A stretch of DNA of 64,000 bases from Toxonevra muliebris (GCA_963691655.1 OY829328.1:11238704-11302703); one strand, 5' to 3'. Positions 51,101-61,610 are shown, counted from the first letter of the stretch. The notes: a model not told the origin generated them from the sequence alone. Program-made: numbers and translations.

Positions 51101-54100
51101 ATTATTTTTGTTAGCAAACAATTTCTTTAAACAATAATTTAAACAAAATGAGGATCAAAGGTATTGTGTAAATTATGTGCGTAACGTTTTTCTTGCGGCA
51201 AAATTAACTTCGCTTGTAGAAAAGTTCTTGACCAAATGCTCGTAAGAAAAGCTTTTAAGCTAATCTCGATAACCTTTTTTTGTTTGTTGTTGATTTGTGG
51301 GTAGCAGGTGTTTTCTGTTTTGGCTAAAGGCATGAATGAATGTATGTTTTGGTTATTTCAAAGTAGATTTAAATAATGGAATTTAAATGTCTGAACATCG
51401 AAAGGGGTCAGCATCGTACAAAATATCAAATGGTTGATATAATAATAAGAACAATAAAAAAAGAGAAAACAAAATATACAAAATAAAAAGGTTAACAATA
51501 GTATAATACAAACATTTTCACTTAAGTTTAAGTATATAACACATGTACTTATTTTATTTACATATAATCTATACTAACATATGCGCCAATGCGTTTTAAT
51601 TTCAGAGCCAAGATAATAAGTTTTTTTTCATTAGTTTTTTACTACACTAGAGAGGATACAGAGATTTCTGAAGGGGATTTAGTTTTCTAGTCCCTCTAAA
51701 TTTTGTTTTAATATTTTACTTAATCTTTTTTCCTCGAAAAATTAGACCTTAAAGTATAGAAAATACTTACTTAAATGCCCTAGGGTCCGATAGTTCATCT
51801 GATAATGTGAAAACAATTTTGCAGTAATCATTTTGGACTAACTAGTACTTTTGTATAAATATACATATATACGAACGCATATACAACGTATTTGACACCA
51901 GAATAAAAAATGCAGTTGGAAGTCTTTTTTGGAGTCGCCGATTGGTTATTCATTTAGAAAAGTCTTTTCTAGAGTCAAAGGAGTGCAGTCTTTTTTTGAA
52001 ATCATGAGACTGCAAATCTTATGACTCCAAAATCATGACTGCTTCGAAGTCACTTGGAGTCACTTGAAGTCACTTGGAGTCGCTTGAGTAAACTTGAACT
52101 CAAATGCAGTCATTTGGAGTCAACTGCAATTTGCAGTCAATTGAAGTCACTTGAAGTCTTTTGGAGTCAATTGGGATTTTGAAGTCAATTGGAGTCAGTT
52201 GAAGTCTTTTGGAGTCAATTGGGAATTTAAAGTCAATTAGAGTCTTTTGGAGTCAATTGGGGATTTGAAGTCAATCGGAGTCACTTGGAGTCATTTGGAG
52301 TCAATTGGAGATTTGAAGTCAATTGGAGTCACTGTTTCTACGAGTTATAGCTTAGATATTGTTAATACATTTTTAGGGTAATACACCTTGTTATTTCATT
52401 TACAATACTCTAATGTCAGTTTGGCAGAAATTATTGTCAAAACATTTTCTTTTTAATATTAAATAAATTAGTAATAAGTATTAATTATTATATTGAAACC
52501 TGAAACCTGGAATAACCGCAAAAAGTGCAAACCTTTTTAAAGTGAATAATTTGTGATATTGTTATATTATTTGTGGCGTGTGTTTTGTGGAAAACTGAGT
52601 ATTTATGAAAGAATCAGTATGAGAGACCTGAGTATTTATGAGAGAAGATATAAATTAAATATTAAATAACAATATTTGACTGACTCCAAAAGACTCCAAG
52701 TGACTCCAATTGACTTCAAATCCCCAATTGACTCCAACAGACTCCAAGTGACTTCAGTTGACTCCAATGACTTCAAATTCCCAATTGACTCCAAAAGACT
52801 TCAACTGACTCCAATTGACTTCAAAATCCAAATTGACTCCAAAAGACTCCAAGTGACTCCAATTGACTGCAAATTGCAATTGACTCCAAATAACTGCATT
52901 TGAGTTCAAGGTTACTCAAGTGACTCCAAGTGACTTCAAGTGACTTCAAGTGACTCCAGGCGACTTCAAAGCAGTCATGATTTTGGAGTCATAAGATTTG
53001 CAGTCTCATGATTTCAAAAAAAGACTGCACTCCCTTGACTCTAAAAAATACTTTTCTAAATGAATAATCAATAGGCGACTCCAAAAAAGACTTCCAACTG
53101 CATTTTTTATTCTGGAGTCAAATATATTATTCAATAACTGCAATCAAAAATTATTATTCAATTGTGACTTATATCCTCAATTGACTTATATCCTCTTTTA
53201 CAGCTCTGATAAGTAGCACATGTAATAATCTTCAGTATAGAATAAGCTTAAATTCAATTTCCAATACGTAGTTTTTTGCTTGACGTTATATTAAGAAAAT
53301 TATGACGAATATCATACCTCAAACATTTCCTATATGTTTAGATACACATAAACAAAAAGAGCAATCACACTTCGCTGTAGTTAGTTAATTGTTTATATTT
53401 TTATGTAATTAAATTCTAGTTTAATTAAACAAAGATTTTGTGTAAGTTTATTTGCTGTGTAACCGGTTTTTTTTATTAACGTATTGATATAAGACTTTTA
53501 CTTGCTTTTATTTGTGGAATATTTTTTTTAATTACATAAAAAAATAAGAGTAATACTTTTAAATTAAATCATGATATAGGAGAAACCGGGGCAAAGTCGG
53601 TAACAGAGCGATAGCGATCATCAGATAAATTTTTTTTTGAACCCGTTCTAAGAGAAAAAGGTCGCTAATGCGAATGAGTCTTATCATTCTGCATTTAGCA
53701 ACACTTTTATTTAGTGACGTTACATTAATGCAAAATTGATTTTCATACCTTAATTTTAAAAATAAAAATAATTAAGCAGTTGCTTATTTTGAATAAATTT
53801 GTTTAAAATTTTAAACAAGTAGCCGGGGTAAAGTCGGTCATTTGGCACTGGAGTAAAGTCGGTCACCGATTTTATAATTTAGAAAATCCAGGAGACAACG
53901 ATTTTTTTGTGTATTAATTTATAAAGCCACTATTTTTTGTGGCTTTTTTTTACGTTTTTACGCGTATATATGATGATTTCGATGTGGTGGTTGTAGTTTG
54001 GTTTCGAAAATATTTTTGGTGGCTGTCTCTACTTTAAAATTTGCTGTATAAAAATTCATATTATTCATATTCTCAAAAAAAATAAATTTACAAAAAATAG

Positions 54101-57100
54101 TTAAATGAATTAACAAAAATTAATTACACAGTGTGACAAAATAAAAGTTCGATATACTTTTTTCAAGGTTTGCGCGTCTCGTAGGTCTAGTCAGGCAGCA
54201 AAATACTGCATGCTTAGAATTTTGAATTGAATCCTCAAAATCTGGACTTAGGTCCGAAAATCCCATTTTCGATAGGTTAAAGCATATGCTTTATTTTTAT
54301 TTATCCGGTGAGCTGCAACGATGGATAAATTGCTAATATATCTTAAGGAATACCGGAGTAAGAGGGTAAAATATGAGGAAAGTTTAAAATTTTTTTTTAC
54401 ATTTTTTAACTTTAAATGGGGTTAAACTACTATTTTGTTATCAATGCATATTTAAAAATAAATGAAAATAAACTGCATTTAATTTTGTTTGCAACGAGCT
54501 ATACATTTTTTAAATCCAATGAGGTTTGACTGAGATATTCGACTTCAAGCACCATATAATAGAAAAAAAAAAGCTGTCGTATTGTATACTCAAAAATCGG
54601 TTTTTCGGTCCGAAGTCCAGATTTTGAGGGTCAATTCAATTCAATTTTAAATATACAGTTTTTTCTGCGTCACTATCACTACAGTTTGAGCTGTGTCTCG
54701 AGGAAAGTATATTTTCGCTGACACACAGTGTTATTTAAGAGAATAGTAAATTAGTGATAGAAACAAAAATAAATGTGCAAATCAATGCAACATGCTGCGT
54801 AATTTTTAGAGCAGTATTCCCAACACAAAAAAGGAGCAACAATTATTGAAATTATAAAGCATTAATGCATTAATAATATACACATCAATACATATGCACA
54901 CCTGAATGCAAATTCATAGAAGCATGTATGCGTATGTTTGGGTGTGTGTGTGTGTGTGTGCATGTGACTATATGCATTTGTGTTCATGTTGTTAATTACA
55001 AACACACTTTGCATAAGTCTAATAATTAATTTGCATGATTTTGATGAAATTGTGTTAATTTGTGGTTGATGACAATGCCCAATAATGATGACAATAATGT
55101 TGGTAATGATGACTTTAAAGAAATTACATGAATTGTTAAAGGTAACTAAAGGTAACAATGACATAAATAACGATAAGTTTTTTTAAATTGAAACAGGTCT
55201 GTGTAAATTTTATAACCAAAACTTTTATTGGAATTTCGATAAATTCATTAGATAATTTGTTTTATTTGTTTATATAAAATTTTACATAAATTTCTATACC
55301 ACAATGCAGCTACACATTAGCTTAAATGAACGTACACAAGTATTGGTGAAATAATTAGAAAAATTTGTGCAATAATTAATTACATTATTGTTATTGTCGC
55401 ATTTATTGTTTACACAAATACATTCAAAAATTATTTAACCACTGATTTAAATGAAACTGAACTACTATCGATTTGGTTTGATCGTTTACATTTGATTGGC
55501 CTAATGAAGCCATTGAGAGTATTATGTTTTATTTACTTAATTAAAATGTAATTGATATGCCATTGTAGGTAGTATTGTATATATATATATGCAAGCTAAA
55601 ATGTTAAACATGTTGTTTAAAAAATAAACATGTATGTGGTGTAATTTAAAATCGAAATTTGCTATTTTTTTTTAATATTTAAATAGAATAAAAAGAAAAA
55701 GCCGGTATCTTGTATTGTAGATAATCTGACTATTGTTGTTCCAATATCGACATGTACTCGATACCAGTACTCAGTAAAAGTATTGCTGAAAAGTATCAAT
55801 GCTAGTGAAGTACCTATCGGTAAAAAATGTTCGATACTGTATTCATATGAATACATAGTAATATAAACTCATGAAATAAGAACACGCAATTTATTAAGTG
55901 AGTAATACAGTAATACGACAAACCTTTTGGGCGTGAATGATTCCAATAGCAAAATAAATTAGACATATCGCTCGTTTTCCGCAATATTGTTATAAAATTA
56001 TCATAAGATCATAAAATACCATTATGAATTTTTTTACACAAGATAAAGTCCTAACTAATAGTTGACTTAACTTGAAATTTTTTTAGAGTATAATAGTAAT
56101 CAAAAACCGCAAAGAGTTTGGTCTAGTCAGTTGCCAATTTTTTTTATGTGCATTTGAAGTTCCCATATTTTTGTTTCATATACCACGTAAATGTATAAAA
56201 AAAAATTTACAGCAAGTTAATCTGAACAACTTCGACACAGAGCGAATTAAAAAATTTCCAACCATTGTCGAGATATGGCCAAAAAATTGTAGCAATCGCC
56301 TGAACCTCTATAATTTTATAGTAGGTGCTCATAAAACAAAATGGGAAACCAATCACACTAAACTCATTGGGATTTTTGATTACTATATATGTATGTCTAA
56401 TATTATTTGGTGCTTGAATCATTCACTCCCAATTCGAAGACTAGAAATTTATCGCAAACAACGAGTAAATACTGTCACAATGCACTCGATACTCTCTAGA
56501 GTACATAAAAGTAGTCACTTCTCCAAAAAAGCATCGAGTATTTACTCGTAGTTACCTTTATCGGACTAACACTAACTCCGGCTGGCTCAAAGCCATTCAT
56601 TAGTTTATTAGAAATTTAAATATGGGAAACATGAAAATAATTTTTCGTTTGCAGGTATTTAAGTACCATATACCATAAATTAATAGTTCAAGTTTGAGCC
56701 AGATCATCATATTGGTTAGCCTTTAGTTCTATATACATATATCATATTGACATATTCACCACAAATCTTCTTATGATGAAAAAAAAAAAAAATTAAAAAT
56801 ACAAATAATCAGCAAAAAACCTTTTGATGTGTAAACATTTTAGGTCACGGTATGGGCAAAATTTCAAATGTGTAAAATGTAAGTATCGTAAGATGTAACA
56901 TAACTGTAACGTCCAGTTTCCCTCTCGCTCACACTACTGCGCCACATGACTGTGCTATTCTAAACAACAAAGAGAAGAGAGAAGAGAAGAAGAGAAGGAG
57001 AAATTAAAATACGAGCGGAGTTTGTTTGTTTATGTTTCGATCAATTTACTCACACATATATGTGCATACGAAAACAAAATGTGTGTGTACATTTATTCGT

Positions 57101-60100
57101 GGCAGAATTATTTGTTGGTGTTAAACGTGTGGAGATCGACTATACCATACAAGCAGAGAAGTCGCCGTAGCAAACATAGGCGTTATAGGTACATAGGTTT
57201 TGCATTCGGTTAGTTAGATTGCATTAAAATTAAATATTTTTTAAAATATAAAAACAATATAAAATGATAAGGAATAAAGAATCTGGGTTTCAATAAATGT
57301 ATAAGCAAAATGTAGTGATAATGATAGCAAACCACGGCATTATAAAAATTTTGCTTTGTGCATTAACATTAGAAAGGCAACACTTTTTTATCTATGTAAA
57401 TAGCAAATATGTTAAACAGAAAAAATCAAACTTATTTATTATAAAATCACTTATTTACTTCATTAAAAATACATTATTTTTTATTTTTATTAAATGCAGT
57501 TAAGATAACTCTCTTTGCGGTGCTTTTAAAAAGTAGTGGGGTGACTAGTCATCCCTGTTGCCTTTCTAAGGTTAAATGCGGAAAGCACTTATCGTCGCCT
57601 GAGGATTGATTTGACGTATGTGTGTACAAAATCATATACCTATACGCCAAATCATTTCTCAGGCGACGTTATGTAAAATTTTCAAGTCTAATAAAATTTC
57701 AAATCGACTGGAAGAAAAACTTAAAGCGCGAAAAAAAAGGATGCAATTGCAGCTGCGTATATGCGAGCATATAGATCCCGATGCATTGAGTAAAAGAAAA
57801 ATAATGCAACTACAACATATCAGCCCTATTCACGATTTGGTGCAATTGCAAAATATTTATGCTATCACAACAACAAATACATGCGATATGGAATAAAAAA
57901 TTGCATTTGCCATGATGCATTTGCAATTTATGGTGAATTGGGCTATTATATATAAAAGATAATGATATCTAATAAGTTTTTAAGTTTATAAAAGAATTGT
58001 TTTAATTTGAATTAATTTCCTAAGCATATAGATTATACATTAAATCCCTATATATGGCTATACATATGTGAGCTTATGTATATGACATTCAGTTAGCTTA
58101 ACTGTTTACACATCAAATATCTTGCGTGCCTTGCACACATCCATTGTTTTTTTTTTACTAAAACTTTTTAGTGAAATTAAAAGGTAAAATTTACCACCTC
58201 GTCATAGACTTCAAAAGATTCACCTCCTTAGTTAAAGGTTAAATAAATTCCGCAGCGGCTGCTCTTACGAACAAATTTCGATAATTTCAGTTCCAAAATT
58301 GCTGCGGTTCTCTTATAACTTATAATAAAGTTAACTTATAATAGTTATCTAATTTTCAGTGAAACTTTAGCAAATGAAATTCGAGATACTATAAAAACGG
58401 TTTCGCTTTAATGACCTTTATTTTTGTTTTTGTAGGAGCTTGTATTTACACTAATTATTTAATTTTAATAAATACTCACTTATATTTTATGGCTATTTTA
58501 TTTTTGATGTGTGTATCTACAATAGTTGTTAAGGCAATTTGTAGACAAGTTAATTGTTCATAAATGAATTGACTATTTTGGAAAAAGCCACTACTAGTAC
58601 ATACAATAATAAAATAATTATAAGTATATAAGTATAAAATTTGTTCAGAACTGCAAATACACCATTCGCTTGCGAAAAAAGAAGTACTCTTTGTTAATGT
58701 GAAACATTTTTGTTTGTTTACGTAAATAGCTATTAGTACAGACCGACAGTATTTTCAAGGGTGCTCAGTCCAAAAATTTGTTTGTTTTAGGTATTGCGAA
58801 TGTGAAATCGTTCTGGAAAACTAATACAATGTCAAATAGTTTATATTCTACGCACAAACTAAGTTGATTGGAAAACATACTAATTCCATTAGTTTATTTC
58901 TTTACTTCACTGCACAAAAGATCAACTCTGGTCACAGTGCATTATAGATTACAAAGAAATTAACTACATATGGTTACAAATTAGTACTCAGATCAAGTTC
59001 TGCTTAATAATTCTATTATTTTTGAGCAGTTATAAAAAAATAACTAGTATAATTGTAAATATTTTTAACTGATTTAATACGTAAATAGAATTACAACATA
59101 TTAAAATCAACTTTTCTTCTAAGTATATTAACCGGTTTTATTTAACCTTCATTTAAGCTATAAAATCATATTAATTGCTTAAAAAAATCTTCAGATTGTA
59201 ATTGAAAAATTCTCAGAATAAATGACACGAGTAAAAGAATATAACTCAAGGTCTCAGACTAGCGAAAGCGTTTCTTTCACCCTTAACATTGTACAACAAA
59301 ATTAAATTTCAAAACGTTATTTGAGTTCTAGTGTTTTTGACTGCTGAACATGGAAATTTCGATAAAAATACAAAGTGGCTCATACAAAAAAAAAAAATTG
59401 TTTTTGAAAAAACTTTTGTGCGTTCAAAACTGATAAATTAAGTAATTCGTGAAGAAAACTATAAAAGGTAATAAATAAAAAATTTCCAAAAAAGCAAAAT
59501 CTACGAATATACAGGAAACCTGACTTAACCCGAACAAAATGTTTACAGCTGCTAAAAAAAAAACTCTACTGTTCAGTGAGTCAGAGTTTCGTTTATGTTT
59601 GGAAGATGGCGAGGCGATAACTCACATTCTCTGTGAACCCCCAGCCATGGCTCGGTTGAAAAAGGGCATTTAAGGAAAGTAATTTCTTCCAGTCAATGAA
59701 GTAAAATTTTCTTCTTTTTAAAATATCTTTTAGGTCATAGTACGTTCCGCTTTGGTCTTCTTACATTATTTTAAAATATATTGAAAACTAGAAAATCTTT
59801 TATTTTATAACCATCTACTAAGTAAATTGTTACTTAAGGGTAGAAGAACTGTGAACTTGATATCTGCCATAAAACAATTGGTATTTAGGGGAAAAATTGA
59901 GTAGGCTTGCCCAAAATAGACCTGAAATATTATTTTATTAATCCAGAAATAAAAACATTATTCTGGTCTGCCTTCATCGTGACTGATTTTAGTCCGAAAA
60001 TGTGAAATAAACCAGCACGCGAAAGTTTTATTTAAAAAAAAGCATATATTTTTATTTAAATCTGTCAAAATTGAAACAACCACGCTACGTTCAAGAGTAA

Positions 60101-61610
60101 GAGATTTAATTCGATTGAGCTAAACTACAGAGACTACAGAACTTACAATGGGTTGGACGAGAGTCCTGAGAATATAGTAGCATTGATCACGTAAAAGACT
60201 CAGTTGAAAATGAATATAAAATTTTTACACTTGAAGCTGAGTTAACAATCTGACAGTCTTAATAGGGACTGTATAAAGTCAGACGCATAGTGATAAAATG
60301 CATTCTAGGTTAGGTTAGGTTGGAGTGGCTGTCGAGAGACACACTTAGGCCTGAACGACCCATTGCGATACCACAAATGCATTCTAAAAGAAGTTATAAT
60401 TGGTAGGCGGAAATCGGTATTTTCTCTGTATGTAAGTATTTACTAGCCACAGTTAACTAACCCTCTTACATTGAATGAAATGTGCAGGAAGGTTTTAAAC
60501 TTGTTTTTGTAGCTATTTATTTAAATGCAAATAAAGTTCATTCTTTAATATACATATGCATATATAATTTATACTGGTTTACGTAAATCACTACCTTAAA
60601 TGTAGCGTAAAACTATAGTATGTAAAAAAAGATAAAAATTGATTGAAAAGTATTTCACAATTTAATTAGTTATATCAACAATACAACAATGACAAAATTT
60701 ACAAAAAAAAACCAGTCCTTTACATCTTTACAACATTTGTTTTGTATGTTTTTTACACTTAATACACTGGAATACAAAATTTCACTTTAAAAATATAACA
60801 TGAACCAAAATATGTTTTCTAAACTAAATCAAAGACACTGAACATGAAAATCATATTAATTTTTTTTTCTATGGTATGTTTTCGAGATATGACAAAATAC
60901 CGGTTCTTCAGGTTACAGTTTTACTTACAGGCTAATATCTATTTATCTATAGTATCGACCGATCCAAGTTTTATATCATAGGAATTATAATTATATTACG
61001 CATCTTATGCTGTCAAGTTTGTTAAAATCGGATAATAAATGACTGAGATATAAATGTTGAAAGTTCAATTTTCGTGTGATTTTTGAGAAATCTTCACACA
61101 AGTCGTGGGCTAAATTTTCTTTAATCAACAAACTTGGCAGCATTAAACGCGTAATTTAATTATATTTCTTAAAACATATAACTCAGATCGGTAGAAGCTA
61201 TAGGTAATGAGATATTAGCCTGTAAGTGAAACTGTAACCTGAAAAACCGTTATTTTGTCATATCTCGAAAATTTACCCATAGAAAAACAAAATTAATGTG
61301 ATTTTCGTGTTCAGCAACCTCGAATTAGTTTAGAAAACATACTTTGGTTCATATTATATTTTCACTGTATTCCAGTTATATTAATTGAGTAATATATATG
61401 TATGTAACTAGGCATTTGAAAAGATTTTTCTTCCTTTTTTACATGATATAAAAATATATGAATATTGTATATAAAAAATATGCTTATTAAAAAAGTTGGT
61501 GTTAACCTTTTGTTTAATTTAACATAAAAAATTATTAAAATCAAACTCACCTGCGGTGCAGCAAATACCGCATGCAGCAAGCAGCACACAAACACAATAA
61601 ATAAGCGCAT
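36129..61610 (-). CDS. Secreted Gly/Ala-, Asn/His/Gln- and Pro-rich protein, six exons, unrecognised
   Basis: Exons are 61610-61551, 43845-43677, 41698-41424, 39721-39155, 36458-36285 and 36212-36129. All introns are GT-AG and the phases fit (0, 1/2, 0, 0, 0), giving 442 residues. Residues 1-20 (MRLFIVFVCCLLHAVFAAPQ) form a signal peptide with a cleavage site after VFA. Exon 2 is Gly/Ala-rich (IGVNFGGYHADAGLGGLL). Exon 3 holds AEANPSVGASAVLAG and AHAHGKVF. Exon 4 is low-complexity (Asn, Asp, His, a Gln9 run) with a basic stretch (QQRKREREVLRQQTRPRIRQ). Exon 5 has a Pro7 run. The C-terminus (GDILNIPIGILRSLQDSLSG) looks helical and conserved-like. It is likely an extracellular, cuticle-like or silk-like protein, but no family is recognised. 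The exon 4 acceptor (39722) is the least certain boundary. Confidence 0.75.
37709..37984. mobile_element. 276 bp TTAA-flanked MITE in intron 4
   Basis: TTAA borders both ends (37705-37708 and 37985-37988). The terminal repeats begin CACGGATCCGTTGTT and, in reverse complement, CACGAATCCGTCGTT. There is no ORF. Its ends differ from the larger TTAA element at 17119, so it belongs to another family. Confidence 0.6.
38208..38284. mobile_element. 77 bp TA-flanked MITE, copy 1
   Basis: The element is bordered by TA on both sides and is almost entirely palindromic at its ends (CGTCGCCTGAGAATTGATTT at the left, with the right end complementary). It matches the copy at 57592-57669 in reverse orientation at more than 90% identity by eye, including the central GTATAGGTATATGA-TTTGTA. 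It lies in intron 4 of the secreted-protein gene. Confidence 0.8.
38619..38648. repeat. (GTAT)n microsatellite
   Basis: About seven GTAT units in intron 4 of the secreted-protein gene. Confidence 0.9.
39901..40121. mobile_element. MITE of the GCAGAAATCACTAAGTCCA family, copy 1
   Basis: The left end AAGCAGAAATCATTAAGTCG and the right end (reverse complement CGTTCAGACAGAATTCATTA) form imperfect inverted repeats. The interior holds GGACCCGTATTAATTAG and GTTGATACGTATA. The same layout recurs at 50280-50491 and, interrupted, from 45979. Confidence 0.65.
40602..40857. mobile_element. 256 bp TA-flanked MITE in intron 3
   Basis: About 32 bp inverted repeats (AGATACATATACAACTATAA at the left, AGATACATATACAACCATAA in reverse complement at the right) are bordered by TA. 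There is no ORF. The TA duplication fits Tc1/mariner-type mobilisation. Confidence 0.75.
42624..43491. mobile_element. 868 bp hAT-type element in intron 2
   Basis: An exact 8 bp duplication, TGCATGGC, lies at 42616-42623 and 43492-43499. The element starts CAGGGCCGTAGCCAGGA and ends AATAATGCCTTG, so the termini are CAGGGC and CAAGGC in reverse complement. G-rich sequence near the left end (GGAGGGGGAGGGG, about 42652) faces C-rich sequence near the right end (about 43461-43477). No transposase ORF remains. Confidence 0.75.
44418..44778. mobile_element. Probable MITE with TACTGATTTT repeats
   Basis: Left end TAGCCAGATGTACTGATTTT and right end (reverse complement CAGCTAGATTAGTCAGAATT) are imperfect inverted repeats. 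GTACTGATTTT occurs several times inside. The boundaries are uncertain. Confidence 0.4.
45328..45810 (+). CDS. MBF2-like small secreted protein, nested antisense gene
   Basis: Two exons, 45328-45528 (67 codons) and 45589-45810 (73 codons plus TAG), are joined by a TTG|GTAAGT donor and a TTCATTTAG acceptor in phase 0, giving 140 residues. The N-terminus has a hydrophobic segment (SIIVVVLSLLTFHLFYSTEA) fitting a signal peptide. The C-terminal half (ITAMHVTD... then AVVLSGGIGFNFTIVRFYSP and GIQFNFAIYG) has the layout of the insect MBF2 family: ITA-x-x-(V/L)xD, a GG-x-G loop, then (N/F)-(V/F)-T-(I/L)-x-(F/L)-x-S and a GINF-x-V-x-IY end. MBF2 was first described as a coactivator of FTZ-F1 in silkworm, but most insect members are predicted secreted proteins. 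The gene lies wholly inside the 17.7 kb first intron of the secreted-protein gene on the other strand. AATAAA-like signals follow at 45855-45885. Confidence 0.7.
45979..46800. mobile_element. MITE of the GCAGAAATCACTAAGTCCA family, copy 2, split by a later insertion
   Basis: The left end CGTTCCAGCAGAAATCACTA begins at 45979 and runs to GGGCCCGT. The matching interior (TTTAATTAGTTTTC) resumes only after 46741, because a hAT-type element occupies 46032-46733. The right end past about 46800 is not clear. Confidence 0.55.
46032..46733. mobile_element. 702 bp hAT-type element nested in a MITE
   Basis: An exact 8 bp duplication, GGGCCCGT, at 46024-46031 and 46734-46741 borders a segment starting CACAGTATACAG and ending TTTCACTATG (termini CACAGT and CATAGT in reverse complement). 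The duplicated octamer is part of the host MITE (compare GGACCCGT at 39940), so the empty site can be read from the other copies. No transposase ORF. Confidence 0.7.
49619..49862. mobile_element. 244 bp TA-flanked MITE with a perfect 26 bp TIR
   Basis: Both ends read TGGCCAATTTTTTGGTCTTT (then AACGTT) in inverted orientation with no mismatch, bordered by TA at 49617-49618 and 49863-49864. Perfect terminal repeats suggest a fairly recent insertion. Confidence 0.8.
50280..50491. mobile_element. MITE of the GCAGAAATCACTAAGTCCA family, copy 3
   Basis: Starts CGTTCAAGCAGAAATCACCA and ends, in reverse complement, CGTTCTGGTAAAATTCACTA. The interior shares TGGATCTGTATTAATTAGCT with the other copies. 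212 bp and non-coding. Confidence 0.7.
51889..53208. mobile_element. Large foldback element with GGAGTC-repeat arms, copy 2
   Basis: Left arm 51889-52332 and right arm 52676-53124 are inverted copies at high identity, about 430 bp each, separated by about 345 bp. Each arm starts at its outer end with CCAGAATAAAAAATGCAGTT and continues with TCTTTTTTTGAAATCATGAG. It then holds dozens of degenerate 10-12 bp units of the type TTGGAGTCAC or TTGAAGTCAA. Right of the right arm lies a further ~85 bp ending TTTTACAGCTCTG at 53208, a hAT-like terminus shared with the copy at 20101. The Thr/Asp/Lys repeat ORF read through the right arm (52676-52903) is an artefact of the repeats. Confidence 0.85.
53209..53579. 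other. No supported gene
   Basis: AT-rich intronic DNA without recognisable features. Confidence 0.5.
53586..53872. repeat. Three copies of a GGGG(C/T)AAAGTCGGT word
   Basis: GGGGCAAAGTCGGTAAC (53589), GGGGTAAAGTCGGTCA (53825) and GGAGTAAAGTCGGTCACCG (about 53852) occur in the same orientation. Similar GC-rich words often mark the ends of insect MITEs, but no paired inverted end was found. Confidence 0.35.
54127..54730. mobile_element. 604 bp element with long imperfect TIRs and CACAGTG ends
   Basis: The outer ends read CACAGTGTGACA and, in reverse complement, CACTGTGTGTCA. Inner inverted segments (AATTGAAT, then CCTCAAAATCTGGACTT(A/C)G) at about 54224-54260 and 54590-54650 also pair. Both arms together span over 100 bp each with gaps. 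There is no ORF and no clear target duplication. Confidence 0.6.
54943..54960. repeat. (GT)n microsatellite
   Basis: Nine GT units in intron 1 of the secreted-protein gene. Confidence 0.9.
56461..56551. repeat. Small palindromic element with CGAGTAAATACT ends
   Basis: CGAGTAAATACT and AGTATTTACTCG border about 65 bp that also contains paired CACTCGATAC and CATCGAGT words. Probably a short MITE or chance palindrome. Confidence 0.35.
57592..57669. mobile_element. 78 bp TA-flanked MITE, copy 2 (inverted relative to copy 1)
   Basis: TA at 57590-57591 and 57670-57671 borders an element whose reverse complement matches 38208-38284 nearly base for base (CGTCGCCTGAGAAATGATTT at the start). It lies in intron 1 of the secreted-protein gene, while copy 1 lies in intron 4. 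Confidence 0.8.
57822..57944. mobile_element. Probable short MITE with AGCCC(T/A)ATTCAC ends
   Basis: AGCCCTATTCACGAT at the left and AGCCCAATTCACCAT in reverse complement at the right form imperfect inverted repeats over about 30 bp, including TTGCAA. A 60-codon reading frame enters it from the left but shows no known domain. Confidence 0.45.
57960..60760. other. Intronic DNA, no supported gene
   Basis: AT-rich sequence inside intron 1 of the secreted-protein gene. A TAGGTTAGGTTAGGTTGGAG stretch at about 60307, followed by GTGGCTGTCGAGAGACACAC, resembles LINE 3' sequence seen elsewhere in the window. No coding sequence. Confidence 0.5.
60765..61376. mobile_element. 612 bp long-TIR element close to the signal-peptide exon
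   Basis: Arms of about 250 bp are inverted copies: ACTGGAATACA at both ends, then ATGAACCAAA-TATGTTTTCT and further in GAGATATGACAAAATA-CGGT and TTACAGGCTAATATCT. TA is found at both borders. The arms nearly meet, so the whole element would fold into one hairpin. It ends 175 bp from the donor of the first coding exon. Confidence 0.75.

Noticed and set aside
52676..52903. ORF with Ser/Thr/Asp/Lys/Leu repeats (TPIDFK, DSKRLQ)
   Set aside because: It is the read-through of GACTCCAAGT-type units in the right arm of the foldback element. The repeat structure explains it without a protein.
54127..54730. Transib transposon call
   Set aside because: CACAGTG ends alone are not enough. No GC-rich 5 bp duplication and no transposase were seen.
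57684..57894. Lys/Gln/Leu-rich ORF tail (LEEKLKARKKRMQLQLRICE...)
   Set aside because: It begins inside one MITE and runs into another. No homology is recognised, and it could be a remnant of a repeat.
60307..60325. Telomere-like TAGGTTAGGTTAGG repeat
   Set aside because: Only about three units, followed by sequence resembling LINE 3' ends found elsewhere. Fly telomeres are not made of this repeat.
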